From Bacteroidales bacterium (GTDB lineage Bacteria > Bacteroidota > Bacteroidia > Bacteroidales > UBA7332): 64,000 bases of DNA. The position numbers and the translations under genes were made by a program. The DNA lies in NCBI GenBank assembly GCA_028687995.1, contig JAQTZA010000001.1, positions 555,123 to 619,122 of the forward strand, read 5' to 3'. The notes beneath the pieces are model-generated. The model saw nothing but the letters and a program-made list of their open reading frames with translations, was not told the origin of the DNA and made no database searches. Position 1 is the stretch's first letter. Every line of letters starts with the position of its first letter. Below, piece after piece: positions 1 through 9,600 of this stretch.

Positions 1-258
1 CACTTGCAATTTTAAGACTGGACGATTAAGCAATCCAGCGGCAGCTCGTAATGTAATTGTTTTAGGCACTGTAATATCTACTCGTTGAGTCCACAAATAG
101 GTACCTTCAGACGATAATTCGATAATATCGCCGTTATTGGCTGCTAAAAATTTTGCACTTACATCATCACCTGGCACACATACTATTGTTTCCGCTGAAA
201 CAGCATACGTAGCAGCCATCATCAAGATTGCTAAAGATAGAAATTTTAATTTTTTCAT
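1..258 (-). CDS. Partial secreted beta-helix-type protein (N-terminus only)
   Basis: The first 86 codons of a gene that runs off the left edge. The ATG at 258 is followed by a clear signal peptide (MKKLKFLSLAILMMAATYAVSA). The mature start contains GDIIELSSEGTYLWTQR and ITLRAAAGLLNRPVLKL. These resemble the N-terminal beta-helix segments of the 2613-aa protein (GDTIVLTDVGPY...GLSARPLIKV) and an internal segment of the 1730-aa protein (GDTIILAQTGIYTWAG...ANGLASRPIIRE). It is therefore probably another large cell-surface or secreted member of the same island. Its 3' part, and any T9SS tail, lie outside the window, so function cannot be assigned. It reads in the same direction as the gene ending at 377. 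Confidence 0.8.
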   Translation of the reverse strand, partial: MKKLKFLSLAILMMAATYAVSAETIVCVPGDDVSAKFLAANNGDIIELSSEGTYLWTQRVDITVPKTITLRAAAGLLNRPVLKLQV

Positions 259-368
259 AATTTGTAGATTTTCAGATTCCCCTTTGATATTAGCTTAATA
301 CATGTGGGGTATGATGTTTAAGTGATATTGTCTTACGAATTGTTCGTTTCAATAATATTTAAAATTAT

Positions 369-376
369 CAAAGCTA
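369..376 (-). promoter_or_regulatory. Possible -7 box for the partial gene
   Basis: The minus strand reads TAGCTTTG, an exact match to the Bacteroidota -7 consensus TAnnTTTG, 110 bp upstream of the ATG at 258. The 21-bp direct repeat seen at the other island promoters is not present at the expected distance, so this promoter is not counted in that set. Confidence 0.35.
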
Positions 377-3300
377 CTAATTTTTCATAAACTTAACGGG
401 TGAATATGTATTACTCTTTAAAATATAGACTCCTGATGGCAATCCTACCAACGAAGTACTATTTCCAGTAAAGTTTTTGACTATCCTTCCCATTAAATTA
501 TAGATCACGAATGGAGTAGTCTCTTCTGCTCCATAAATCTTGATTAATTCTGATGCTTTGTTTGCAAAAACTTTCAGCTCATTGTTTTCAATCATTGGAG
601 GTTTCACCTCTGTAATAATGGAACGAGGAGTTGGTGCAATCCAAACACCAGCCATAGAACCACGGTATAACTCCCCTGTATGGGGATTCACCTTGATAGA
701 GCCACCGTGACATGACAATCCATCTGCCATCGGAGCCCATGTTGATCCGCCATTATAGCTCACATACACATTCGGGATACCAGAGAATGACATACCCACA
801 TACATGGTATTCGGTTCAATCGGATCTATCGTTACATATCGGATCTGGTTGCTCGAAATCACTTCTGCAGGTGTATTGGATGGCAAATATCTGAATATAT
901 TAAGATCGGTATTGGTACTTGTTGCTGTAGAAGGATTATAGACTACTTTTCGCAAATCATGCGTACCCGGTGTCATAATAAAGTAGATATTCGGATTGGT
1001 AGGATGAACTGCAAAGGCAATAATACGATCCAGAAATTTCAAAGAATTCGATTGAGGATTGGTGTAGCAATTGTACCAAGTAGCGCCATGATCATCTGAA
1101 CGCCAAATTTTCGTTTTATAACCATTCACTGCGATCAAATGAGAGTGACCATTCGTATCTTTCGATATTCCTAAAACAGTTGGTAAACAGGTATGGTAAG
1201 GATTGGTAATAGCATTATAAACGCCAGAATAGGAAGAAACTGGATAATTAATGTAATTGAAAGTAATACCTCCATCCGTTGACATCATATTGCCGGAATA
1301 GACATAATTTTCGTATCCAACTTCTGGATCGAAGCCGACGTATTCAAACGCTTGACGGTTTGCTTTCACATCCCATTTAATATTGCCCAACGTATCTCTC
1401 ACTATAACATTATTAACATCCAATAGTGGAGGAACAGTGGTCAAGGTGTCCCAATGCACACCGAAGTCAGAGCTTCGCATCAGTTGCGAATGCTCGTTAT
1501 ACAAACCACAACTCGACACCACAACGGAAGATGGCGTGCCATTATAAGATGGTTGATAATCTGCTGAATAAGCTCCTGCCCACTCAAGGCGAGCATCTTT
1601 TTGCCACCATGCGTAGAAGGTCGAATCAGGCTCGTGAAACCATTTACCCCCTGTAGTCGTGGTACGTGGTCCAATATCGTTACAAGAGAACATCATGCGA
1701 GTAGATAAGGTTGGGTGGAAATTGATAGCATCAGCACCACCCATACTTGAGTTTCCAGTAAAACCGGCAGCACTCTCAAACACTTTAGGAGTCGATTTTT
1801 GCAAATCTGTAATCTTCACAATGGTAGATGCGCCAGTGGCCACCACATCGCCATATTTATTCTTCGGATCGGGCAATACAGAAGCAAATTCACCTGAGAT
1901 ACTTCGTCTCCAACCTGTTTCACGAGCTAATCCGGGAAATGTAATTGATTTGGCTAACGGATTGCTCCAACGCACACCTCCATCATTACTCAACTGAGTA
2001 ATATTACCATAATTAGAACCTCCAATCCAAAATATTTGCTCCGGGAACCCAGGATTCAAATAAACCTGTTTACAGTCAGTTGTAACCTCAACACCCGCTT
2101 TGGTTGGATGCCAGAATACCGGCTTCGTGTAAGTTGCACCACCGTTGGTTGATACATACATACCGTTACGCAACGTAGCCAAGCCCTTTTCGTTAACAAC
2201 CACTACATATATTTTAGTCGTATCTTTTGGATTGATGACAAAAGAGGTAATTCTATCTCCGCCAAAGGTTGGCACCAAAGTCAAGGTGGCACCACCATTC
2301 GAACTTTTAAAAAGTCCTTTATCGGTAGTTACATACACCACATTTAACAATGTTGGGTGAGGTACCACATCTGTGATAATGGTGTCAATGGCAGCAACTT
2401 TAGACCAGCTATTTGCCACGCCACTATTGTCGGATCGATAGAGCCCGTTTTTATCCACCGCAGCATACCAGCGCGTAGGCGATGTTTTTGGTGTTGCCAT
2501 TGATGCAGAAGAATAAGCAATCAGATGTCGCATCCGACGCTCGTTTTGAGTATTATCGGCATAAAACATTTGCGTCCAATTGGTTCCGCCATCTTCAGAG
2601 CGATAAACGCCTTGTAAAGTCTGCGAAGAGGTTGCATTCACACTCCACCATCCATTATTTACTTCTACAAAAACTAGATTTGGATTCACTGGATCGACCT
2701 CGATAGAACGTGTAAAAGGCAGCCAAAGTCCTTTGTCAATATTTTTGTGCCATGTTGCACCACCATCGGTACTTCGCCATGTACCCATCACGTCGTGACA
2801 ACCATAAATGTAATCAGGATTCGTCAGACAACGAGAGAATCCGTGGAAAATCTGTTCACCTTCACCTCCTGGCATATTTTGGTCGTATTCAGCTTTAGAG
2901 CGAATAGGCAAAGATCGCCATTGTTGATTGCTTGGTTCTGGCACAACGATTGTGAATCGTGCTATTTGGTCTGTCATCACAGGATCTATTGCCCATCGGT
3001 TCGAGCTTAAAGTGCCATTCGCATTCGCCTCCCAATTGACTAAACTTTGCTCGTTGGTATAATATTTATATTGTGTAGAACCAGAAAACTTATCGCCACT
3101 ATTACCACCTAAAATTTTGGAAAAAGTATCACCACTTTTAATTAATTCGACTGGTGTTGTCCAATTGTCCCAACTTCCTTTTGCAAAAAGCTGAGTAGGA
3201 ACTCCCGTTGTTGCAAAACTAACATTGAGTTGAATCTGTTTCACATTGAGCCACGCAGCAACCACATCTGAAGCATTATAACTACGATTCGTTTCTGAAG

Positions 3301-6300
3301 CACCTCCTACAGAAACCGCAGCTTGATAATCCCAATCTCCTTTTTCATTGAGATATTTATACTGAATTGAGTTATCACAGATAAACGTTCCCGTAAACTG
3401 ATTCGAAACCCCTAACCTTGTCAACTCATACGGATCGACTATATCCCAGTTTTTCAAAGTAAAACTACCCGCTATATATATGTGCGATGTACCAGCTGGA
3501 GCAGTAACTGTAAATGTCTTTCCACTTGCAGTTGACCCATTGCAAGTAACAGCTAAAGAGGTAGCACCTACACTTGAGATAGTAATATTCTCTGAATTAT
3601 ATATGCCATTTGCAAGTCCTGTTTTCAATCTCACATAGATTATTTTCGCAGCAATTGTACCACTAGAAGGAACCACAAAGAGCGATGATGAAGTGAAATT
3701 TGTATCTGGATTGAATGAAATTTGATAATTTATAGAAGGTGTTATAATTAAGTTTTGAGTCAAATGAGTAGCATCTACTACAAAATATTGAGATGCCGAT
3801 GGACCAGCACCTACCGCATAATTGAAATTGGACAATGCTTGTGTAGAAAGGGAAACAAGTGGCGGTACTGGATTGACGACACCACTACATAATACCTCCG
3901 AAGCAGAAACACCCGACGTATTCACAACAATGGGTTGAGCACTATAATTAGCTGATCCTAAATTAGCTTCTAATCGCACATAAATAGTTGTATTTGCGAG
4001 CGAGCCAGATGTAGGAGCGAGAGTTATATAATTACTAAATCCAGATACTGCATTTGTCGAAATTTCATAATCGGCACTAGCCGACAAGGTAATATTATCA
4101 ATCAAATGCGACCCACTTAGCGTGAATGTTTGTGTAGCTGATGGACCATTCCCTTCAATATAACTAAATCCAGAAAGAGTAGAAGTAGAAAGAGTCAGTG
4201 CTGGTGATGAATACGCAGATTCAAGAGCACCCATTTGTGGAGTTGATGCGCGAGTAGTTCCTCCAAAATCGGAAGCAACACCAGTCCCAGATAGTCCATT
4301 TAATGTAGCAGATTTATTATAGCTAGCAACCGTAACACCTCCAGCAGAAGTGAATCCAGGATTAGCATTCAAGCTATTTGTTCCTAAAGTGGTGTACGCA
4401 GGTACAAAATCATTATAATCGACCGTCAATGTTCCCGTCGTATTCGCAGTAATTGTAGCTGCTACTTTTGTTCCAGTGCCACCGGTACGTGCATTCACCA
4501 AAATATTATTTTTGAATAAGCGACTATTTGTCGTTCCTGCACTATATAGTCCATACGACTTTTGAGCTCCCGGCGTAGGATTCACATCACCGATGTAGAC
4601 CGTATTGTGTAAAATGGAAGTGCTGGTAGCAGAGTTTAACTCATATAAACCATAAATAATGGATCCATAAGTGCTTCCTCCCAAACGAATCACATTGTTG
4701 GTAATCAGGTTTGAGCCTTTTACGCTTCCAATACCAATTTGCATAGCGCTACTACTACTAGTACTTGCATTAGAGGTTACTGCAAAACTGTGAATAAAAT
4801 TAGCATTTACTGAATTAGTTCCACCATTTAAATAGATGCCATACACAGCTCCGCTGACAGTTGACCCTGTAGTTAGATTGGAAATAACATTGTGGTTAAT
4901 CTCATTTGTATTCAATCCGGCAACATTTATGCCATACACATTTTCGGAACTGGTAGCCGCAGTCGAAATAATGCTATTTGGGGTATCGGAGCTACCGATA
5001 GTATTGTAGTTAATCGTACAATTACCTGAAGTCCCCCCCACATAGATTGCACTCATATTAGTCGTAAAACCATCCGTATTATTTCCGGTTAATGAACCTA
5101 TCAAATTGTAATTACAGATCAAATTCCCTGACGTATTCGAATAAATGCCATACACATTGCCACCCGTTACAGCTGCGGTATAGGTGATTGAGCCTGCACC
5201 TGTGTTTGAACCAATCGTATTTCCCGAAATCGTTCCAATATTGACATCACCAGTACTGGACAACTCCACATATATTCCGTAAAAAGTGTTTTTTCCACTA
5301 TTCGACCAATCAATATTCTGAATTACATTGCCTTGCACACTTGTAGCGGATCCTGAGCCGACAACTAAATCAATGCCTGAGAATGTTTGATCACCGCCAT
5401 TTGTTTTGACAAGTTTTGCGCCACCACATCTGACCGACGTACCTCCAATATAATTATTTTCAACCACATAGCCTGATCCACTAATAATACTAATGGCAGA
5501 AGTAGTAAAAGACCCAGTAGCTGCAAAAGTCCCAGATTCACAATAGAAGTTATTCCCTTTGACAGTCCATGTAGAACAGTTGGCACCGATCTTTACACCC
5601 GACGAAGAAGAACCGACTTGAAGGAAATCGGGAAAGCTATTATTACTAATCGTATTATCAAAAGATACAGAACCCGCTAACCCAAGCGCATAAATACCAA
5701 AATAGGGAGTCCCTGTAGCATTTCCTCTGATCACATTGTTGTCAAACAAATTATGACTATCGCCAATACCAGCAGTTCCTGAGCGATTATCAAGATTGAT
5801 GACCCCTCGAGAAGTTGTTGAATAACCTTTTAAAACACAGTACTTAACCGCATTGTATTCAGCACCATACGATAAACCAACTGCTGTAGCACCTACATTC
5901 GCTGAATTTTCAATAATCAAACTTGGCGTATTGCCTGTAGCATTCACACGACCATCGATAGTCACATGATCAGCGCCTTCAAGATCAATCACATTATCTG
6001 AAGCCAAATTTCCACTGATTGTCACTCCTGTAACGGTAGGATAAACTGTAACGGAAGTATAGTTCGAGGTTCCTCCCGGATTGACTTTGCCAGATGCAGT
6101 TAATGTGGCAGCCGACGTTTCATTTGTATTAGAAGTGATTTTGATAATCACATCACCCGAAAGGTAACCTTTGTTCACATCGTAGAATGCGTCATACAAT
6201 GTGGAATAGTCAGCATCAGAAGTGCCCACAGTTACAACTGTAGATGCATTCACATGGATTAAAAATAGTGGCAAAACGAGTAAAAGTACTAATCTTTTCA

Positions 6301-6301
6301 T
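377..6301 (-). CDS. Giant T9SS-secreted protein: beta-helix, Ig-like repeats, CBM-like modules, BNR propeller
   Basis: 1974 aa. Visible order: signal peptide (1-19); right-handed beta-helix with many N-x-I/G-N-x-I turns (about 25-690); two Ig-like repeats with the FSY..G.GPS...YVRL pattern (about 700-915); two carbohydrate-binding/E-set-like modules (about 925-1120; HIYIAGSFTLKNW and LFAKGSWDNW, each followed by YKY). Then a BNR/Asp-box propeller (about 1127-1890) with S-x-D/N-G-G-x-T/N-W repeats such as WRSTDGGATW and YRSEDGGTNW, and a T9SS type A tail ending SGVYILKSNTYSPVKFMKN. Asp-box propellers of this kind occur in sialidases, sortilin-like proteins and GH74 xyloglucanases. I cannot assign catalysis. 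It is a close paralogue of the next gene, with its own promoter at 6384-6450. Likely surface-attached or released polysaccharide binding or degrading protein. Confidence 0.9.
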   Translation of the reverse strand: MKRLVLLLVLPLFLIHVNASTVVTVGTSDADYSTLYDAFYDVNKGYLSGDVIIKITSNTNETSAATLTASGKVNPGGTSNYTSVTVYPTVTGVTISGNLASDNVIDLEGADHVTIDGRVNATGNTPSLIIENSANVGATAVGLSYGAEYNAVKYCVLKGYSTTSRGVINLDNRSGTAGIGDSHNLFDNNVIRGNATGTPYFGIYALGLAGSVSFDNTISNNSFPDFLQVGSSSSGVKIGANCSTWTVKGNNFYCESGTFAATGSFTTSAISIISGSGYVVENNYIGGTSVRCGGAKLVKTNGGDQTFSGIDLVVGSGSATSVQGNVIQNIDWSNSGKNTFYGIYVELSSTGDVNIGTISGNTIGSNTGAGSITYTAAVTGGNVYGIYSNTSGNLICNYNLIGSLTGNNTDGFTTNMSAIYVGGTSGNCTINYNTIGSSDTPNSIISTAATSSENVYGINVAGLNTNEINHNVISNLTTGSTVSGAVYGIYLNGGTNSVNANFIHSFAVTSNASTSSSSAMQIGIGSVKGSNLITNNVIRLGGSTYGSIIYGLYELNSATSTSILHNTVYIGDVNPTPGAQKSYGLYSAGTTNSRLFKNNILVNARTGGTGTKVAATITANTTGTLTVDYNDFVPAYTTLGTNSLNANPGFTSAGGVTVASYNKSATLNGLSGTGVASDFGGTTRASTPQMGALESAYSSPALTLSTSTLSGFSYIEGNGPSATQTFTLSGSHLIDNITLSASADYEISTNAVSGFSNYITLAPTSGSLANTTIYVRLEANLGSANYSAQPIVVNTSGVSASEVLCSGVVNPVPPLVSLSTQALSNFNYAVGAGPSASQYFVVDATHLTQNLIITPSINYQISFNPDTNFTSSSLFVVPSSGTIAAKIIYVRLKTGLANGIYNSENITISSVGATSLAVTCNGSTASGKTFTVTAPAGTSHIYIAGSFTLKNWDIVDPYELTRLGVSNQFTGTFICDNSIQYKYLNEKGDWDYQAAVSVGGASETNRSYNASDVVAAWLNVKQIQLNVSFATTGVPTQLFAKGSWDNWTTPVELIKSGDTFSKILGGNSGDKFSGSTQYKYYTNEQSLVNWEANANGTLSSNRWAIDPVMTDQIARFTIVVPEPSNQQWRSLPIRSKAEYDQNMPGGEGEQIFHGFSRCLTNPDYIYGCHDVMGTWRSTDGGATWHKNIDKGLWLPFTRSIEVDPVNPNLVFVEVNNGWWSVNATSSQTLQGVYRSEDGGTNWTQMFYADNTQNERRMRHLIAYSSASMATPKTSPTRWYAAVDKNGLYRSDNSGVANSWSKVAAIDTIITDVVPHPTLLNVVYVTTDKGLFKSSNGGATLTLVPTFGGDRITSFVINPKDTTKIYVVVVNEKGLATLRNGMYVSTNGGATYTKPVFWHPTKAGVEVTTDCKQVYLNPGFPEQIFWIGGSNYGNITQLSNDGGVRWSNPLAKSITFPGLARETGWRRSISGEFASVLPDPKNKYGDVVATGASTIVKITDLQKSTPKVFESAAGFTGNSSMGGADAINFHPTLSTRMMFSCNDIGPRTTTTGGKWFHEPDSTFYAWWQKDARLEWAGAYSADYQPSYNGTPSSVVVSSCGLYNEHSQLMRSSDFGVHWDTLTTVPPLLDVNNVIVRDTLGNIKWDVKANRQAFEYVGFDPEVGYENYVYSGNMMSTDGGITFNYINYPVSSYSGVYNAITNPYHTCLPTVLGISKDTNGHSHLIAVNGYKTKIWRSDDHGATWYNCYTNPQSNSLKFLDRIIAFAVHPTNPNIYFIMTPGTHDLRKVVYNPSTATSTNTDLNIFRYLPSNTPAEVISSNQIRYVTIDPIEPNTMYVGMSFSGIPNVYVSYNGGSTWAPMADGLSCHGGSIKVNPHTGELYRGSMAGVWIAPTPRSIITEVKPPMIENNELKVFANKASELIKIYGAEETTPFVIYNLMGRIVKNFTGNSTSLVGLPSGVYILKSNTYSPVKFMKN

Positions 6302-6383
6302 TTGATTATAGTCAATTAAGCAACATCATATTGTCAAAATATTCATACTACAAAAGAATTATTGTAATAGAATATAAGAAATA

Positions 6384-6450
6384 CAAAGTAACAGCCTAAT
6401 TCTCTCTCATGAAATATCCTAAATGACACTTAACTTGCACTAAATGATAC
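6384..6450 (-). promoter_or_regulatory. Island promoter 1: 21-bp direct repeat plus -7 box
   Basis: On the minus strand a TATCATTTAGTG half-site and a GTGTCATTTAGG half-site lie 21 bp apart (ATG-core bases at 6446 and 6425). The -7 box TTACTTTG (one mismatch to TAnnTTTG) is at 6384-6391. Its far edge is 27 bp from the aligned start of the proximal repeat (6418). There is no TTG at the usual -33 spacing. The predicted 5' UTR is about 75 nt. The same geometry occurs at four other promoters in the window. The rest of the 308-bp gap (6302-6609) holds only the terminator of the next gene. Confidence 0.75.
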
Positions 6451-6550
6451 AAAATATTAATGTTGTCGCACACAACACTAAAGCAAAGAGATCAGGTATT
6501 TACAAAAAATCATGTATGGAACGTAACCAGACAGTGCCAAAACCTTATGC

Positions 6551-6587
6551 AAAAAAAATGCCCCACTACGTTACATATAGCGGGGCA
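6551..6587 (-). terminator. Rho-independent terminator of the 2613-aa gene
   Basis: A hairpin at 6559-6587 has arms TGCCCCgCTA and TAGtGGGGCA (one G-T wobble). On the minus strand it is followed directly by eight T residues at 6558-6551. It lies just past the stop codon at 6610. Confidence 0.8.
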
Positions 6588-6609
6588 TACTATTTAGAGA
6601 ATTACAATC

Positions 6610-9600
6610 TTATTTTTTCACAAACTTCATTGGTTTGTGGTTACTGCTCTTCAAAATATAAACTCCGGAGCTTAAATCGATAATCGAAGTGATTCGACCT
6701 GTGAAGCTTTTGATTTCACTACCGGTCAAATTGTAGATGATGAACAACTCACGATCTTTTGCACCATAAATGCGCAAATTATCAGTTGGGTCAACAAATA
6801 TTCTGAAATCGTTTTCAGCTTGAGGCCTGTGAGTTACTCTTGGAGCAGGTGCAGGAGAAGATGGTTGAGGATAAATCCAAACGCCTGCCATTGAACCGCG
6901 ATACAACTCTCTGGTATGAGGATTTACTTTCAATGAGCCACCTTGACAAGCAAGACCTTGAGAAACGGCTTCCCAACTTGAGCCTCCATTATAACTTGCA
7001 TACACATTTGGTACACCCGCAATCGACATCGCAACATACATTACGTCTGGGTCGATTGGATCGATGGTTACAAATCTGATTTGATTGCTCGCAATTACTG
7101 CAGCTGGCGTCCCAGATGGCAAATAACTAAAGACATTCAAATCATAATTCGTACTAGTTCCAGTAGCAGGATTATAGACTACCTTACGCAAATCGTGCGT
7201 ACCTGGAGTCATAATAAAATAGATGTTCGGATTTGTTGGATGAACTGCAAAAGGAATAATTCGATCCATCCATTTCAAAGAATTTGCCTGCGGATTAGTA
7301 TAGCAATTATACCAAGTAGCACCATGATCATCCGAACGCCAAATTTTGGTTTTGTATCCATTCACTGCAATTAAATGCGAATGACCCAATGTATCGAGTG
7401 ATACGCCCAAGACTGTTGGCAAACAAGTGCGATAAGGGTTAGTCGTCGCGTTGTAGGTGCCTGAATAACTTGCCACTGGATAGTTGATATAGTTGAAGGT
7501 GATACCACCATCGGTAGACATCATGTTACCTGAATAGACATAATTCTCGTAACCCACCTCTGGATCGAAAGCAACAAACTCGAAGGCTTGGCGATTTGCT
7601 TTTACATCCCAAAGAATTGCACCTGAAACCGAATCTCTCAGAATAGTTCCATTAATGTCGTATTTAGGAGGAACAGTAGTCAACGTATCCCAATGCACGC
7701 CATAATCAGAACTTCTCATCAACTGTGATTTTTCATTGTACATTCCACAACTTGAAACAACAATTGATGAAGGTGTAGATGTCGCTGATCTCTGATAATC
7801 TGCCGAGTAGGCACCTGCCCACTCAATGCGAGCATCTTTTTGCCACCATGCGTAGAATGTAGAATCCGGTTCGTGAACCCAACTGCCTCCAGTCGTAGAG
7901 GTACGAGGTCCAATGTCGTTGCACGAGAACATCATCATATTCGATTCAGTAGGATGGAAATTAATCGCATCAGCACTTGCCATACTCGAGTTTCCGGTGA
8001 ATCCAGTTGCACTTTCAAATACAGTTGGAGTCGATTTGTCGATATTCGTCACCTTTACAATTGTAGAAGCACCGGTTGCCACTGCATCTCCATATTTGTT
8101 TTTTGGATCGGGCAATACCGAAGCGAACTCGCCTGAAATACTGCGTCTCCATCCTGTTTCACGAGCAAGCCCTGGGAAAGTGATTGATTTAGCCAATGGA
8201 TTACTCCAACGAACACCACCATCATTACTCACTTTGGTGATATTTCCATAAGTAGAGCCGCCAATCCAATAGATTTGCTCTGGAAATCCAGGATTAATAT
8301 AAACCTGTTTACAGTCGGTTGTCACTTCTGAACCAGCCTTGGTAGGATGCCAGAATACAGGTCTGGTAAATGTGCTACCACCATTCGTAGAGACATACAT
8401 TCCATTATCTAATACAGCCAATCCTTTTGTATTGACAACAACTACATACATTTTAGTTGTATCTTGTGGATTGATGACCACCGAAGTAATTCTATTTCCT
8501 CCGAATTGAGACATCAAATTCAATGTAACACCACCATCGGTACTCTTATACAAACCTTTGTCGGTAGAAACATAGACTACATTCAAAAGCGTAGGGTGAG
8601 GAACCACATCTGTAACAATTGTATCAAGGGTTGCCACTTTCGTCCAACTTCCTGCAACACCGCTATTATCTGAACGATACAAACCATTTCTATCGTATAG
8701 AGAGTACCAACGTGTTGGAGAAGTGGTTGGTGTACTCATCGATGCTGGTGAATATGCAGTCATGTGACGCATTCTTCTTTCATCTTTTGGATTATCAGCA
8801 ACTAATACATGCTCCCAATTTGTTCCACCATCAATTGTCCGATAGAGTCCTTGTAGATTTGCTGCCGAATCAACATTTAATCTCCACCAACTGCTATTGA
8901 TTTGAACAAACGCAAGGTTTGGATTAACAGGATCAACCGTAATAGTTTGTGTAAATGGAAGCCAAAGACCATTGTCAATGTTTTTCTTCCATGTTGCACC
9001 ACCATCGATACTACGCCAAGTTCCCATCACATCGTGACAAGCATAAATGTAGTCAGGATTGTTCAAACAACGAGAGAATCCGTGGAAGATTTGTTCTCCT
9101 TCTCCACCTGCCATATTCTGATTATATTCAGCTTCGGAGCGAATAGGAAGACTTCTCCATTTACTGTCTGTTGTAGGTACAGGTAATACAGTTGTAAATC
9201 GAGGAATTACATCAGTCATTACGGGATCTATTGTCAAGCGATTGTCTCTTGCAGAGCCATCTGCATTCGACTCCCAGTTGATAGAAGCTTGCTCGTTGGT
9301 GTAATATTTGTATGTTGTGTTCCCTGAATATTTATCACCAGCAGAGCCACCCAAAACTTTCGTAAACGATGTGCCATTTCCAGTTAATTCGATAGGTGTT
9401 GCCCAATTATCCCAGCTTCCACTTACAAACAATTGATTAGGAACAGGAGTTGTTGTACCAAAACTAACATTCAATGTTATCTCTTTTACGTTCAACCAAG
9501 CAGCAATGGTATCTGATGCATGATAAGTGCGATTAGATTCGGCTGCACCACCTACAGAAACGGCTGCTTGATAATCCCAATCTCCTTTTTCATTTAGATA

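Noticed and set aside
369..420. A sixth member of the island promoter set upstream of the partial gene at 258
   Set aside because: An exact -7 box is present, but the sequence 27 bp upstream has no GTGTCATTTTGT-like half-site.
1659..1997. 112-aa plus-strand open frame, with a matching 112-aa frame at 7913-8251
   Set aside because: Both lie antisense to the same part of the two paralogous propellers. Their similarity follows from the paralogy of the real genes. No start signals or protein-like features.
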